Notes: generated by a model not told the origin, from the letters alone. DNA of 64,000 nt from Schizophyllum amplum (GCA_007026445.1 VDMD01000004.1:1550001-1614000), one strand, 5' to 3'; counted from the stretch's first letter, positions 33,701 through 43,724 are shown. Translations and numbers: made by a program.

Positions 33701-34209
33701 AGTAGTACTTGCGCGCGGCTCTGCCGCAGGGCGTTGATGATGGACGGGGGATAATGGCCATGATCCGCATCGGCTTCGCACGACCAGAGGCGGTAGATGG
33801 GCCTCAGTTCGGGCAGCGGAAGGTCCTCTGTCTCGTCCTCGCACTGAATCGCGCTCGCCCACAGATTGCGCTCGCCATACTGCGGAAAGCGGGCGTAATC
33901 AAAGCGCCCTAGGGAACCGTCGACACGGCGCGCTCGAACGTCGGCGGGCGGGGCTGGCCACGTGTTCACCATCGTCGCCGGTTGCATGCCCGGGTTGTAT
34001 GGCAGGGCGTCGGCGTTGGGCGACCACTCGCAGTACTGATCGCCGTTGTAGCGCACAACACGATGGCAGCGAACGATCGTGTCGGAGGGCAAGGGAACCG
34101 AGAGTCCTAGCGCAAGGATCGGCGCATCTGAGAATCCCGCGTCTGCGGCTAGCCGGGGCTCGTCGTACCGCCAGCGGCGGTCGATGGTCAGATCGGCAAT
34201 CGAATTCAT
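30777..34209 (-). CDS. Additional chromovirus gene downstream of pol, function unknown
   Basis: Exon 1 is 34209-33021 (start MNSIADLTIDRRW; 397 codons with a split last codon). A canonical 121 nt intron follows (33020-32900: donor GTGAGT, branch-like CTGAC about 25 nt before acceptor GGACAG), then exon 2, 32899-30777. The splice joins the two overlapping frames in phase (…PSA|D|PAVPGYS…) and yields about 1,103 residues. The N-terminal ~400 residues look folded (RFDYARFPQYGERNLWASAI; YSRVSLALDAFAVFGADV; RLGRWVNGLHQNWTAFLIR), as does the first part of exon 2 (GLTRWIISSVTINGQSRVV; REGYVFVDRQNRRMLIFRG). Next comes a Ser/Pro/Gly linker, then residues ~784-880 with an RRM-like pattern (AVRRLRRWVTPRDVLQALN; YDVYVSFDSVRGADAARTL), and an Arg/Ser/Pro-rich tail. 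No signal peptide or membrane span is seen, so it is not an evident envelope protein. I recognise no homologue. Confidence 0.7.
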
Positions 34210-34319
34210 AGTCAACGAGGTGACAGGTCGATGTGGTGGTCGGGAGCAAGAGGGAACTAAAATTTTTCTCCCGCTTGATCGATCCTCATGAGACTCCCAC
34301 GCTTCGGCTATTCGGCGAT

Positions 34320-37300
34320 CTAGATTGCCGGTAGGCGGTGCAGCTTGAGGTACTCCTGCTTGAGCTCAGGAGCGTTGCGCAGCTCGTACTCCGAGACCCA
34401 CGAGTCCTCCGTAGGCTCGTACCCGACCCATCTTACTCTGAAGTGCCGATTATTGCCGTCCTTCCGCTTGGTAAGCTTGTGGCCCAGAATCGCCTCGACT
34501 TCGTACTCCTCGGACGCCTCCTCGATGTCGCGGGTAGGCGGCAGCGTCGTGCGTTCACCAAACCTCTCAGGAGAAGGTTGGTAGAGCCGCAGATGCTCGA
34601 GGTTGATGACGGGATGCATAGGATAGTTATCGGGTAGTCGTAGTCGGTATACGACAGGATTGATTTTTTGCGAAACTTGGAACGGACCCATCGTGCGCTG
34701 GATGAGCTTGGCGCCTTCGCCCTTGGAGTCGATAAGCTTCATCGTGAAGGGATTTACGAGTACGAGGTCTCCCTCCTTGATCTCCTTGACGGCGCGTCGC
34801 TTTTTATTGTATTGTCGACTTTGATCATCTTGAGCGCGCGCCATCGCGTCGCGAGCCAGGCCCCGGTGTAGCTCTATGAGAGCAGTGTATTTCTCGGCCT
34901 GCATGCTAGGAAGAAACGGGCGTTCGGAAGGATCGGTCTCTGGTAACATGAGACCGGCCGTCAGGCGCGGCTTGTAGCCCATCAAGAGGAAGTTAGGAGC
35001 GTAGCCCGTCGACCCATGCTCGGATGAGTTGTAAGCGAACATGAGGTCGGGCAGGAATTTAGCCCAGGAGGAACGGTCTCCGTGGACGTAGGCGCGTAGC
35101 ATGACTTCCAGGGAATGATTGAGGTTTTCCGTCTGCCCATCCGTCTGCGGGTGATGGGAGGAAGATATAGCGAGCTTAGCGCCGTACCGCGCAGTGAGGG
35201 ATTTCCAGAATCCAGTAGCCCAGCGGGGGTCTCTATCAGAGATCATAAGTTCGGGCAATCCGTAGCGATGAACGACCTCGCGGAAGAAGATGTCGGCGAA
35301 CCCTTCGCGGTCGAGGGTGTCGAAGGTGGGTAGGAACAGCGCGTACTTCGTCATTTTGTCCACTATGACTAGTATGGCGTTGTAGTTCTCGTCTCCAGAG
35401 GGCGGCAGCCCAGTGATAAGGTCGAACGATACAGTAGCGAAGGGTCGGGTCGGTATATGAGCCGGTCTCAGCCCACCCATCGCTTGAGCGCGACTAGCCT
35501 TGATCTTCTGGCAAACATCACAAGTACGGACGAATTCTATAGCGTCGTTACGCAGAGTCGGCCAGAAGAAGAGGTCGCGAATACGCGCCAGCGTCCGTTC
35601 CGGTCCGCCGTGCGCCGCTTCGTCGGGCGCTTCATGGATCCAGGTGAGGACATATCGCACCATGCTCCTGGGCACACATAGCCGAGCTTCCCAGTCGGCA
35701 TTAAGGAAGTATAGCAGCCCGTTCCTTCCCGTGCGGTAGTGCGAAGGGGTGAGCAGCTTCTCCGCTGTAATCGTAGAGGGGCTGTAGCGACTTCTGAAAT
35801 ACGGGTCCGTACGATAGCCCTTCTTGAATTGCGAGGCGAGCGTGGGGTCCATGGACAGCAGCAGATGGCCTGGCGGAGGATCCGTAAGCTCTATCTCGTC
35901 GTCCGCTGAATCGCCTTGCGATGGTCCCTGGCCGCTAGGGTATGTCCAGTAATCCTTGGGTCTAGCGTCCTCTTGACGCAGCAATCGCGTTCGCTCCTGC
36001 TCCTTAGCTGCCGTGGCAGCACCCTCGCTCGTCGCCTGCGCTCTCTCGGAACTCTTCCTCGCCGCGCCGCTTCCGGAGTTCTCTTCGCGTGCGCGTTGAG
36101 TTCTTGTTCGAACTACTGCGGCTGAAGAATCTCGTACTACTTGTGCTTCGTCTATCATATCCTCCCATCGACTCATCGTAGCCGTGAAGGCCGCTCGCTC
36201 AGCTGGTCCGTTCGCTCCGCGATTTTCAGCGGCTTCAGCCTGCTGTCGCTTCCGTTCCTCTTGCTCGATAGGCGGTATGTCGTCGCGCATCGGCGAGCAG
36301 TTGTCGGGCACGCGGAGGAGGCGCGATAGCGGGTCTACGTTCGAATGGATTCGTCCTGGCCGGTGGACTATTCGCAGTCCCGGGTATGCAGCGAACACCG
36401 CCCCCCAGGCCGCTAAGCGCCGGTTGGTGTTCTCGTACACCCTTGCCCACTGCAGGGCTGCGTGATCGGTAACCAGGATGACGGTCTCGCCTTCAATGAG
36501 GGGCTGAAACTTCACCAACGCTTCCTTCGCGCCGAGTGCCTCACGTTCCGTAGCACTGTAGTTCCGCTCCGCAGGCTGTAGCGTACGACTCCAGTACGCA
36601 ATCACTCGCTCGACATGGACGATCGTATCGTCGAACTCATCCGCCCACGAATCAGAGTCAGGTGCCTCCGCCTGCACGACCTCCTTAAGGTGGGTAGTGA
36701 ATAGCCGCGGTACGGCAACTCCCTTCGCGTGGGCAGCCTTCAATCTATCGTACGTCGGGGTTCCCGCCAGGTCGCGGATGGCAATAGGTTGTACTTGCTG
36801 CAAGGCCGCCCCAATAGCATAATCGGATGCATCCGTGTAGAGCCGATAAGGCTTCCCAGCCATGGGGTGCCCTAGCACTGGCGCCGCAGACAGAGCGTCC
36901 TTGCATTGCTGGAAGGCTATCTCGTGCTCCGCGCGCCACGTCCACCGCACACCCTTCCGTAGTAATGCAAAGAGCGGGGCCGCGATGAAGGAGTAGAATG
37001 GTATGTAGGCCGAGAAGTAGACCACCATTCCTAGGAATTTCTGAAGATCGTGTGTTGACTTAGGGCGCTCGAGCTGCAGAATAGCCGCGACCTTCTCGGC
37101 GTGAGTCGCTAGTCCCAGCCGGGACACCTTCTGGCCTAGGAGTAGAATGGATCCGTAGCCAATGTGGCATTTTGCAGGGGATAACGTGATGCCAGCGGCC
37201 GCGATGGCGCTCAGTGTCTTGTCCAAGTGGACGATGTGATCATCCCAGGACTTACTGTACACGACGATATCGTCTATGTATACGAGGGTGAATAGCCATA

Positions 37301-40300
37301 GATATGGCGCTAGAATATTCTGCATGATCCTCTGGAAAACGGAAGGGCCATTGCGTAGCCCAAAGGGCATTCGGCGGAATTGGAACAAGCCGAGATGACA
37401 TCGGAACGCCGTCTTGGGTTTATCTTCGTCCTTCATACGCAGCTGTGTGAACCCAGCGAGCGCATCGAATGACGAGAGCACTGTCGAGCCCGACAGAGCA
37501 CGGACGATGTCGTCCTGTCGGGGAATATTGAATGAATCCGCGACGGTGAGAGCATTGAGACGTCGATAGTCGATAACACAGCGCGCCTTCCCGTTACGGA
37601 ATACGACAACGACAGGGGCCGCCCATGGGCTACAGGAGGGTTCGATAACCTCCTTCCCCAGCCACTCGTTCAGCTGATTCTCAATGATAGCCCTTTTCGC
37701 AGGAGAGGCGCCGTACGTCGGCAGACTAACGGGGGTTGCGTCGGGCACGGTGTTGATGGGAACTTCCGCTGGAACGTCGCCTAGTCGCCCGTCGATTCCG
37801 AACGCTCGAACGTGCTTCCTCAGCAGACTGTCGATCTGCGGTCGGCGCTCGTCAGGAACGTCAGGACTGACGTCCACGTCCTTCAGAGCTTCGTCCTCTG
37901 GAGGCAGTTCGGAGGTTTTGGGCCCCCATAGCGGCTCGTCCGCAGGCGGAGGCGCGGACGCCGGGCGTCCGTGAACGTCGTTCGCAGGAGTGCTGTCTGG
38001 GTCCATGTCTTGATCCTTCAAGGAGCCCTGAACATAACGCTCTATGGCTTCCACTGACTGTACCAGCCGCGCCTTCTCCTCGTCCGTCTTGGCGCGGTCG
38101 AGGTCGCGCGAGGGATCAAGCAAGTATCCAACCACGTCACCCGCGCGTAAGTACTGCGGGCGGGTCGACGGATTGGCTATCGGAATCTTCGCATCCGCGG
38201 AGTCAATCCACGTCGTCGGGGCAGCCATGAGAGAGGCGTCCATGCCTCCAATGGCGACCTTCTCGACTAGCCAATCGCTGCGTCCTTCGAACGGCCCTTG
38301 CACTGGTACATTATGCACGGCGCCGGGCAGAAGTACGGTGTCGTTAGCAGCGAATACTTCCGCGTGTCCTATCGGAAAGCGACGAGCTCGCAGTTGGGCC
38401 TTCCGGCGCTTGGCTCCTCGAGGGTAGGCTTGACTTGTAAAGGCGTAATGCACATGGAAGCCGACCTTCACATCGCGGGCGGAAGATGCGTGGATCTGTC
38501 GACCAGACTCCCCGATAGTGACAAGGCTGCGACCAGTTGCATGCCGAGTGACTCCTAGCTCGTAGGCGGATTGAAAATCCTCGCCGAGCAGTAATGGTAC
38601 CTTCATCCCTCGAACAACGTACGCTTCAACGGCGAATTTAACCGTATCATTCGTAGTAGTTCGGGCGAACATGACGAAGCGAACATAGCCAAGCACCTTG
38701 GCATCTCCAGTGAGATGGAATAGCTTCATACGCATACCCGTTTTCAGCGGCGGCGGATCGGCCCATGACAAGAGCTCCTCCTCGGACAGCAGGGTGATGT
38801 CAGCTCCGGAGTCCAGACGCGCGTCCTTCGGTGCTGAGTTCAGGGTTTGGAAGCACACCGGGATGCGCAACGCTCGAGATCCCAGAGAGCTGTAGCCCTC
38901 AGGCAGGTTTCGTTTGTTTTCAGCTTCGAAGACGGTGTCGGATAAGCGCTTGAGAGATCGCCGCCGTTCCGAACGGGGCAGCTGTCCACCTTCCGCGGAG
39001 GCGCGTCGCTTTCCCTTAGACGTGGCTGTCTGACGAGAAGATTCCTTCTTCCCATTGAAGGATGGTTCCCTCGCTCGTCGCACCGAGTTACTTTCTCGAA
39101 GCGGTATAGCCGTTTCTGCGGCAGTTTCTAACTCCACTCGCGCAGCATAAGCGGAAGCCTCATTGTCATTGGGAATCAACTCTTGTAAGAGCGATTGGTA
39201 GTCTTCGTCCTGCTGCTGCATGACAGACAGGACCACGACGCTCTCAACGAGGTTGATATGGTACAGGAACTTCCACTTCTCATAATGCGAGCAGTCCTTC
39301 GCGAAATGCAAGGGACTCGTGCATATATAGCAGCCATCCTTCGGGGGCCGTTTACTCCGAATCGAATCATCTCTCGCGAACGAGTAGCCCTTTTCCGTGC
39401 GGCCCTTAGGCCAGCTCGTCGCGGGCACGGCGTTAGCCCTGAAGGGCGAGTCTCCACCCTTGCTTCGTCCGCCAGGTTTCCTGGCAGCGGCCGCGTGTGC
39501 CTCCGCTTCGTACGGCACGTCCGGTGGGTGCACGTCGTCGTATTCGCCGCTGACTTCCTCCACCGCGCGGAGCTCGTCGTCGTCGACCTCCACTTCTCCG
39601 ACCATACCCTCCTTGCGGAATCGCCGCCGGAAGGTCGCTCCAGGTTCGGCGACATGGTGGTGCTCACGGAAGGTAGGTTCGCGCAACGCCTCCCGCCACG
39701 CTGCCATCAGGATGGAGCGGTCCGCATACGCGCGATTAAGCATTTGGCGGACATTCTCCACCCCTGAAGCGTGTCCCGACAGGTGCCGCAGCCACGGGTA
39801 TGGAGCAGTCTTCAGGATACGGCCGACGGCGGTGGCACCGGCGATGTCGGAAGGGTAGAGGAACATCATGTAGCGGTACCGACGCCGCAGGAACTGCTCG
39901 GGCGTTTCGCGCTCGTGTCCGCGCTGCCGGAAGCGCATCATCTCGAACTCGTAAGTGCGCTCGTTGACCCATTCGACCGTCATGTAGTGATCCTTGATGC
40001 CCAAGATCAGGGCATTCAAGCTCTGGGTAAGTTCGAGTTGGTCCTCGACGTCCATCGTCATGAACCACGCGAGCGCGTCGCCCGTCCAACGTTGGGGTAG
40101 CGCCTTCGGTAGCGCTTTGCGCATAGCTCGGCCGAGCAGGGTCTTGACGCTTATGGCGGCGATGTACTCCATGAGGTCCTTGCCGTCCCAAGCAGGCAGT
40201 TCCGACAGATTCAGCGTAGTCTTCACCTTGAACTCGACTTCCTCGTCACTGCTCGCTTTGCGCCGCTTCTTCTTCTCCTTTCTTGTGCTCGCGTTGGACC

Positions 40301-42986
40301 GCGCGTCGGTTCCGTGGGAAGAGGGAGGCGAAGGAGGTCGGTTGGCGCGAGATGACCGCGCTCCTCCGCCCGACTTGCTTGGTGCGGAAGGCGGCGACTC
40401 GTCGCGCCGGTTAGCCTTACGACTCGACCGGTACGCCTCGTTCTGGCGCTCGTCGCGCGACTTCTCTCGCCGTTCCCGTCGCCTCCCGCGACTACGCGAA
40501 CGAGCACGTTCCTCTTCCCGTCTTCTGGACAGGTGAGGGGGCGAATCGCGGTTCTGGTCCTTCTTCCGCGAGGAGGGCTGTACAAGCCCTCGGCCCATGG
40601 CCACGCTCGTTAACACGTCGTTAAGGTTGGCGTTGATTGTACGCTCCTCGCGACGTCGTTCTGTCGGCTCTTCGTCCGGACGAGCTGAGCGCGCGCGAGT
40701 TTCGGATCGAGCGGCGCTTCGTTCTCGCGGGAACAATGGCCCCCCACTCGGATAGCCTGCGGCACTGATGCTGTCGTCCGGACGTAGGCTCGTCTGGCGA
40801 GAAGCGGCGGAGCCCGCTCTCGATTGAGGCGTGATGCTACGCCGAGCTCTTCCTTCCGGTCTTGAAGGTATAGCCATTCCTGGCATGACGGGGTTCGCAT
40901 CCCCCTTCCGGTACCCTAGCGCGCTGATGACTCCCGCTTCGACAGCGTGGGGGCGCGCGGCGCGGGTGCGCGGGCGCGAGTCTTCCCGGTCTCGTTCCTT
41001 AGAGTGGCGGGAGGCTTCTCGCGAATGCGCTGGACCCCTTGTCCCACGCGATTCAGAAACATCGCGAGAGGGCGAGCGCGTACGAGGTCGTGTTCGCTGG
41101 GCGAGCGATTGCGGCGGCACGGAGCGACGCTCATACAGCGTAGCTTCTTCGAGTGCAGCGCGGTATTCCTCGCCGCTGGGCGTCGAGTCCTCGCGCGTAG
41201 CGTTCGTTAAGAGTTGCTGCAATCGAGGCGAGCGCGACGCCGGAACATGTAGCCGAGTCACGACCGCCGGCACCTGTACCCTGCCGGTCGCTACCTCTTC
41301 TTCGAGGTGTCGCGCGTGCACCGGACTGATGCCGTGGTAGATCTTGTTATAGTCTTCCCGCGTCGCATAACGAGCGAGGACCTGACGGACGGTTCCCTCT
41401 CCGTACTGTTCTCGTAATGTGGCCGCGGTGGATTCGACTTCCCCCGTGACGTCGAATTCCTTAGTAACATAGCCCAAGCGGGCATACTGCAACTGCCCGA
41501 ACATATCGCGGATGTGAGTCCGGGCTTGTCCGAAGCGGTAGCATAAGGTAGCAGCTACCGAGGCGACCTCGGAACGCGAGGCACTTCGCTGTAATGATCG
41601 CAGCAGTACGTGGCCTCGGTCGAAGCTGAATCCTTCCCGAGGGGGACGGCCGCTGAAGCGAAGAAGCGTATCAAGGACCTGCTGTACGGCCACGGCCGAA
41701 CGACCGATGCGCAGAAGCAGCATATCTTGGAGCTTGTAGCTGACTTCGTTCGCTCTTCGCAGCTCCGTCCCAGATAGCCGTACTACATCCCTTTCGCGGC
41801 TAATGTCGAGCACACTGAGGGTTAGGCATTCGTCGTCAAGGCTGACTCCCCAATCGAAGTTGATCGTGCCGGATAGCCACCGAATAAGGGCATTTCGGAG
41901 CAGGTCCGTATTGGCGGCGCTAAATCCAGCCATCGTACCGCCCTTTCCCCCGAACAGACGGTCGACCGGGTCCTCCTTGGGCGCAGGGTGTCGGAACTTC
42001 ACCGAATGCTCGAGGGGTTCGTCTCGGACATTCGCCCATCGTAGCCATTCGGCATCCAAAACGTAAGGGTACTCGGGGGCTTCCGTACCGTCCCTTGATT
42101 GAACGGAAGACTCTCGTCGCTTGCCCTTATCACGAGACGCACTATCTCGTCCCGCGACGGAGGTCGTCCTCGAGGTAGAGAGACTGGTCAGGCCGCTGCT
42201 CGCTTCGCGCGAGCGGTCGCGCCGACTCCTGCTGGATCGGCGAGACACCGAGGCCTCCCTTGAGACGACCGAGCTCCCAGGATGCGACGCGGGCAGGGCG
42301 ATGTGGCGCGGAGACTTCTCCCGTTCGGCCTCCCGACGCTCTCCGCGGACAGCATGTAGCTTGTCGAGGGCAGCCGTAATGGACGGCATGGCGTCGTCAC
42401 TAAACTCTCTTCGGGGAGGGTAGTCCAGAGGGTCCGTAAGGTCTACGGCGCCTGGATCCTCTGTCCTCTCCGCACGGGCCTTGCCCCCCAGCGTCCCCAA
42501 CGCCTTGGCTGGCCCCTTCGTTCCCGCCGCGGGAGTAGCCGTGGGCGGCAGGATCGGTAAAGCATCTAGCGTCCCGAACTTCGGTATAGCTGCGGACAGC
42601 GAAGGGGTCGGTGAACTGCTGGGTGGAAACGGAGTAGCCGTCTGCCAAATAACGCGAGACCCAGCGGTTGGTTCCCGAGCGTCCGAGGCTAACGAGCTCT
42701 TCCGCGTCTGATCCCGACTCGAATCTCGACCCCTCGAGCTTCCGGCATCGCGGTCGGGATCGCTACGTTCTGGGTACAGAGTCGCGCTGCCGTCGTTCTT
42801 GAGGCGGCTACGCGTCAAGGCTGGTGTCGCGTCGATCGGGGCGCGCGAGGGCTTCCGTGTCGGGTCGGCGGCTGCGCCCCCCGCTCTTCCTAATCCCAAG
42901 GACGTGGAGCGTCCGCTTCCTTCGTTGCGGGTCGGCGTACGAGGAGCATCGCTCTTGGCCGTAGGACGCTTTGGCGGGTAGGACAT
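34320..42986 (-). CDS. Chromovirus gag-pol polyprotein
   Basis: One open frame of about 2,888 codons from MSYPPKRPTAKSDAP (ATG 42984-42986) to TAG 34320-34322; further in-frame ATGs lie upstream at 43076 and 43154 and the frame stays open into the LTR. Residues 1-280 and ~570-900 are Ser/Arg-rich; between them (~290-565) is a folded-looking unknown segment. The capsid-like gag follows at ~920-1060 (LPAWDGKDLMEYIAAI; LPQRWTGDALAWFM), then a CCHC knuckle at ~1219 (CYICTSPLHFAKDC), protease ~1390 (LDSGADITLLS), reverse transcriptase with YIDD at ~1900, RNase H ~2050 (LYTDASDYAIGAALQ), integrase HHCC ~2450 and catalytic core from ~2518 (SFDLITGLPP; ISDRDPRW; HHPQTDGQTENLNHSLE), and a C-terminal chromodomain ~2820-2880 (FRVRWVGYEPTEDSWVSEYE). 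Catalytic motifs are all intact. Confidence 0.95.
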   Translation of the reverse strand: MSYPPKRPTAKSDAPRTPTRNEGSGRSTSLGLGRAGGAAADPTRKPSRAPIDATPALTRSRLKNDGSATLYPERSDPDRDAGSSRGRDSSRDQTRKSSLASDAREPTAGSRVIWQTATPFPPSSSPTPSLSAAIPKFGTLDALPILPPTATPAAGTKGPAKALGTLGGKARAERTEDPGAVDLTDPLDYPPRREFSDDAMPSITAALDKLHAVRGERREAEREKSPRHIALPASHPGSSVVSREASVSRRSSRSRRDRSREASSGLTSLSTSRTTSVAGRDSASRDKGKRRESSVQSRDGTEAPEYPYVLDAEWLRWANVRDEPLEHSVKFRHPAPKEDPVDRLFGGKGGTMAGFSAANTDLLRNALIRWLSGTINFDWGVSLDDECLTLSVLDISRERDVVRLSGTELRRANEVSYKLQDMLLLRIGRSAVAVQQVLDTLLRFSGRPPREGFSFDRGHVLLRSLQRSASRSEVASVAATLCYRFGQARTHIRDMFGQLQYARLGYVTKEFDVTGEVESTAATLREQYGEGTVRQVLARYATREDYNKIYHGISPVHARHLEEEVATGRVQVPAVVTRLHVPASRSPRLQQLLTNATREDSTPSGEEYRAALEEATLYERRSVPPQSLAQRTRPRTRSPSRDVSESRGTRGPAHSREASRHSKERDREDSRPRTRAARPHAVEAGVISALGYRKGDANPVMPGMAIPSRPEGRARRSITPQSRAGSAASRQTSLRPDDSISAAGYPSGGPLFPRERSAARSETRARSARPDEEPTERRREERTINANLNDVLTSVAMGRGLVQPSSRKKDQNRDSPPHLSRRREEERARSRSRGRRRERREKSRDERQNEAYRSSRKANRRDESPPSAPSKSGGGARSSRANRPPSPPSSHGTDARSNASTRKEKKKRRKASSDEEVEFKVKTTLNLSELPAWDGKDLMEYIAAISVKTLLGRAMRKALPKALPQRWTGDALAWFMTMDVEDQLELTQSLNALILGIKDHYMTVEWVNERTYEFEMMRFRQRGHERETPEQFLRRRYRYMMFLYPSDIAGATAVGRILKTAPYPWLRHLSGHASGVENVRQMLNRAYADRSILMAAWREALREPTFREHHHVAEPGATFRRRFRKEGMVGEVEVDDDELRAVEEVSGEYDDVHPPDVPYEAEAHAAAARKPGGRSKGGDSPFRANAVPATSWPKGRTEKGYSFARDDSIRSKRPPKDGCYICTSPLHFAKDCSHYEKWKFLYHINLVESVVVLSVMQQQDEDYQSLLQELIPNDNEASAYAARVELETAAETAIPLRESNSVRRAREPSFNGKKESSRQTATSKGKRRASAEGGQLPRSERRRSLKRLSDTVFEAENKRNLPEGYSSLGSRALRIPVCFQTLNSAPKDARLDSGADITLLSEEELLSWADPPPLKTGMRMKLFHLTGDAKVLGYVRFVMFARTTTNDTVKFAVEAYVVRGMKVPLLLGEDFQSAYELGVTRHATGRSLVTIGESGRQIHASSARDVKVGFHVHYAFTSQAYPRGAKRRKAQLRARRFPIGHAEVFAANDTVLLPGAVHNVPVQGPFEGRSDWLVEKVAIGGMDASLMAAPTTWIDSADAKIPIANPSTRPQYLRAGDVVGYLLDPSRDLDRAKTDEEKARLVQSVEAIERYVQGSLKDQDMDPDSTPANDVHGRPASAPPPADEPLWGPKTSELPPEDEALKDVDVSPDVPDERRPQIDSLLRKHVRAFGIDGRLGDVPAEVPINTVPDATPVSLPTYGASPAKRAIIENQLNEWLGKEVIEPSCSPWAAPVVVVFRNGKARCVIDYRRLNALTVADSFNIPRQDDIVRALSGSTVLSSFDALAGFTQLRMKDEDKPKTAFRCHLGLFQFRRMPFGLRNGPSVFQRIMQNILAPYLWLFTLVYIDDIVVYSKSWDDHIVHLDKTLSAIAAAGITLSPAKCHIGYGSILLLGQKVSRLGLATHAEKVAAILQLERPKSTHDLQKFLGMVVYFSAYIPFYSFIAAPLFALLRKGVRWTWRAEHEIAFQQCKDALSAAPVLGHPMAGKPYRLYTDASDYAIGAALQQVQPIAIRDLAGTPTYDRLKAAHAKGVAVPRLFTTHLKEVVQAEAPDSDSWADEFDDTIVHVERVIAYWSRTLQPAERNYSATEREALGAKEALVKFQPLIEGETVILVTDHAALQWARVYENTNRRLAAWGAVFAAYPGLRIVHRPGRIHSNVDPLSRLLRVPDNCSPMRDDIPPIEQEERKRQQAEAAENRGANGPAERAAFTATMSRWEDMIDEAQVVRDSSAAVVRTRTQRAREENSGSGAARKSSERAQATSEGAATAAKEQERTRLLRQEDARPKDYWTYPSGQGPSQGDSADDEIELTDPPPGHLLLSMDPTLASQFKKGYRTDPYFRSRYSPSTITAEKLLTPSHYRTGRNGLLYFLNADWEARLCVPRSMVRYVLTWIHEAPDEAAHGGPERTLARIRDLFFWPTLRNDAIEFVRTCDVCQKIKASRAQAMGGLRPAHIPTRPFATVSFDLITGLPPSGDENYNAILVIVDKMTKYALFLPTFDTLDREGFADIFFREVVHRYGLPELMISDRDPRWATGFWKSLTARYGAKLAISSSHHPQTDGQTENLNHSLEVMLRAYVHGDRSSWAKFLPDLMFAYNSSEHGSTGYAPNFLLMGYKPRLTAGLMLPETDPSERPFLPSMQAEKYTALIELHRGLARDAMARAQDDQSRQYNKKRRAVKEIKEGDLVLVNPFTMKLIDSKGEGAKLIQRTMGPFQVSQKINPVVYRLRLPDNYPMHPVINLEHLRLYQPSPERFGERTTLPPTRDIEEASEEYEVEAILGHKLTKRKDGNNRHFRVRWVGYEPTEDSWVSEYELRNAPELKQEYLKLHRLPAI

Positions 42987-43148
42987 GGGGAGAGAGGATG
43001 TGGTTACGTGGAGGAGGGAGGAAAGAAGGAATAGCCAGCAGGCAGACGCGCGGCGGCGTGTCGTTCGGCTATCCATCGATAGCGCGCGGTGCGCACATGT
43101 GTAGCGCCTAAGCGCGCGCGCGTTATCTTCCGGCTTGATGACCTCCGC

Positions 43149-43161
43149 GGTCATGCCACCA
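43149..43161 (-). other. Putative tRNA primer-binding site
   Basis: On the minus strand TGGTGGCATGACC begins one nucleotide after the end of the 5' LTR. It starts with TGG, the complement of a tRNA CCA end. The matching tRNA was not identified, and self-priming cannot be excluded. Confidence 0.5.
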
Positions 43162-43162
43162 T

Positions 43163-43724
43163 TGTGAGCGCGTTCGTGAATGTAGAGGTCTCGCCGGAGA
43201 TCAGTCTCAGATATAGAGACCATCGGTACCTGTAGGACGCGTGAGTGTGAGTGATCGGTGCAGCGCACCTGGACGGCTGTGCCCGGCCGAGGGCGCTGTA
43301 CGTAGCGAACGACTCGAGTCCCCGAGTACGGCGTGGTGACGGTACGACCGGTACACGTGTCCCTGACAAGGGCGCCGTACGAGGCGAGCGGCCGTGACCC
43401 GAGCGGGGCGCTATGTCGTAGCGGACGGCTGTATCCCTAGCGAGGGCGCTATGTCGTAGCGAACGGCGGTGACCCTAGCGGGGCGCTATGTCGTAGCGAA
43501 CGGCGGTCTCCCGGGCAGGGCGCTATGTCGAAGCGAGCGGCCGTATCCCGGGCAGGGCGCCGTACGAGGCGAGCGTCACGCAGTGAGAGGCAAAGAACAA
43601 AAGATGATATTCCCACGCGCCCCGGCAGCGGAAGGCCGGGCGCGATCACGTGTCCGTAGAGCTCCTGGCTCTTGTATACAAGCTAATAACTACTCCGTAT
43701 CCGACATATACGAGTCCCCTCACA
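43163..43724 (-). repeat. 5' LTR of the chromovirus
   Basis: 562 bp, apparently identical to 30135-30696. It contains the promoter for the minus-strand transcript and the same ~37 bp tandem repeat at 43289-43576. Confidence 0.95.

Larger units (their letters stand above)
30135..43724 (-). mobile_element. Intact Ty3/Gypsy chromovirus LTR retrotransposon, 13.6 kb
   Basis: Complete element on the minus strand: 5' LTR 43163-43724, primer-binding-like site, gag-pol 34320-42986, an additional large spliced gene 30777-34209, a short polypurine tract, and 3' LTR 30135-30696. LTRs begin TGTGAG and end CTCACA in either orientation, are each 562 bp and look identical by eye. Both flanks carry the 5 bp duplication GCACT. 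Domain order PR-RT-RH-IN-chromodomain defines a chromovirus. An uninterrupted gag-pol and matching LTRs indicate very recent transposition and probable present-day competence. At 13.6 kb it is roughly twice the size of a typical fungal chromovirus, owing to a long gag N-terminus and the extra gene. Confidence 0.96.

Noticed and set aside
30777..34209. Third retrotransposon gene as a viral-type envelope protein
   Set aside because: It sits in the env position, but no signal peptide, transmembrane helix or cysteine-rich ectodomain pattern is visible, and its tail is Arg/Ser-rich.
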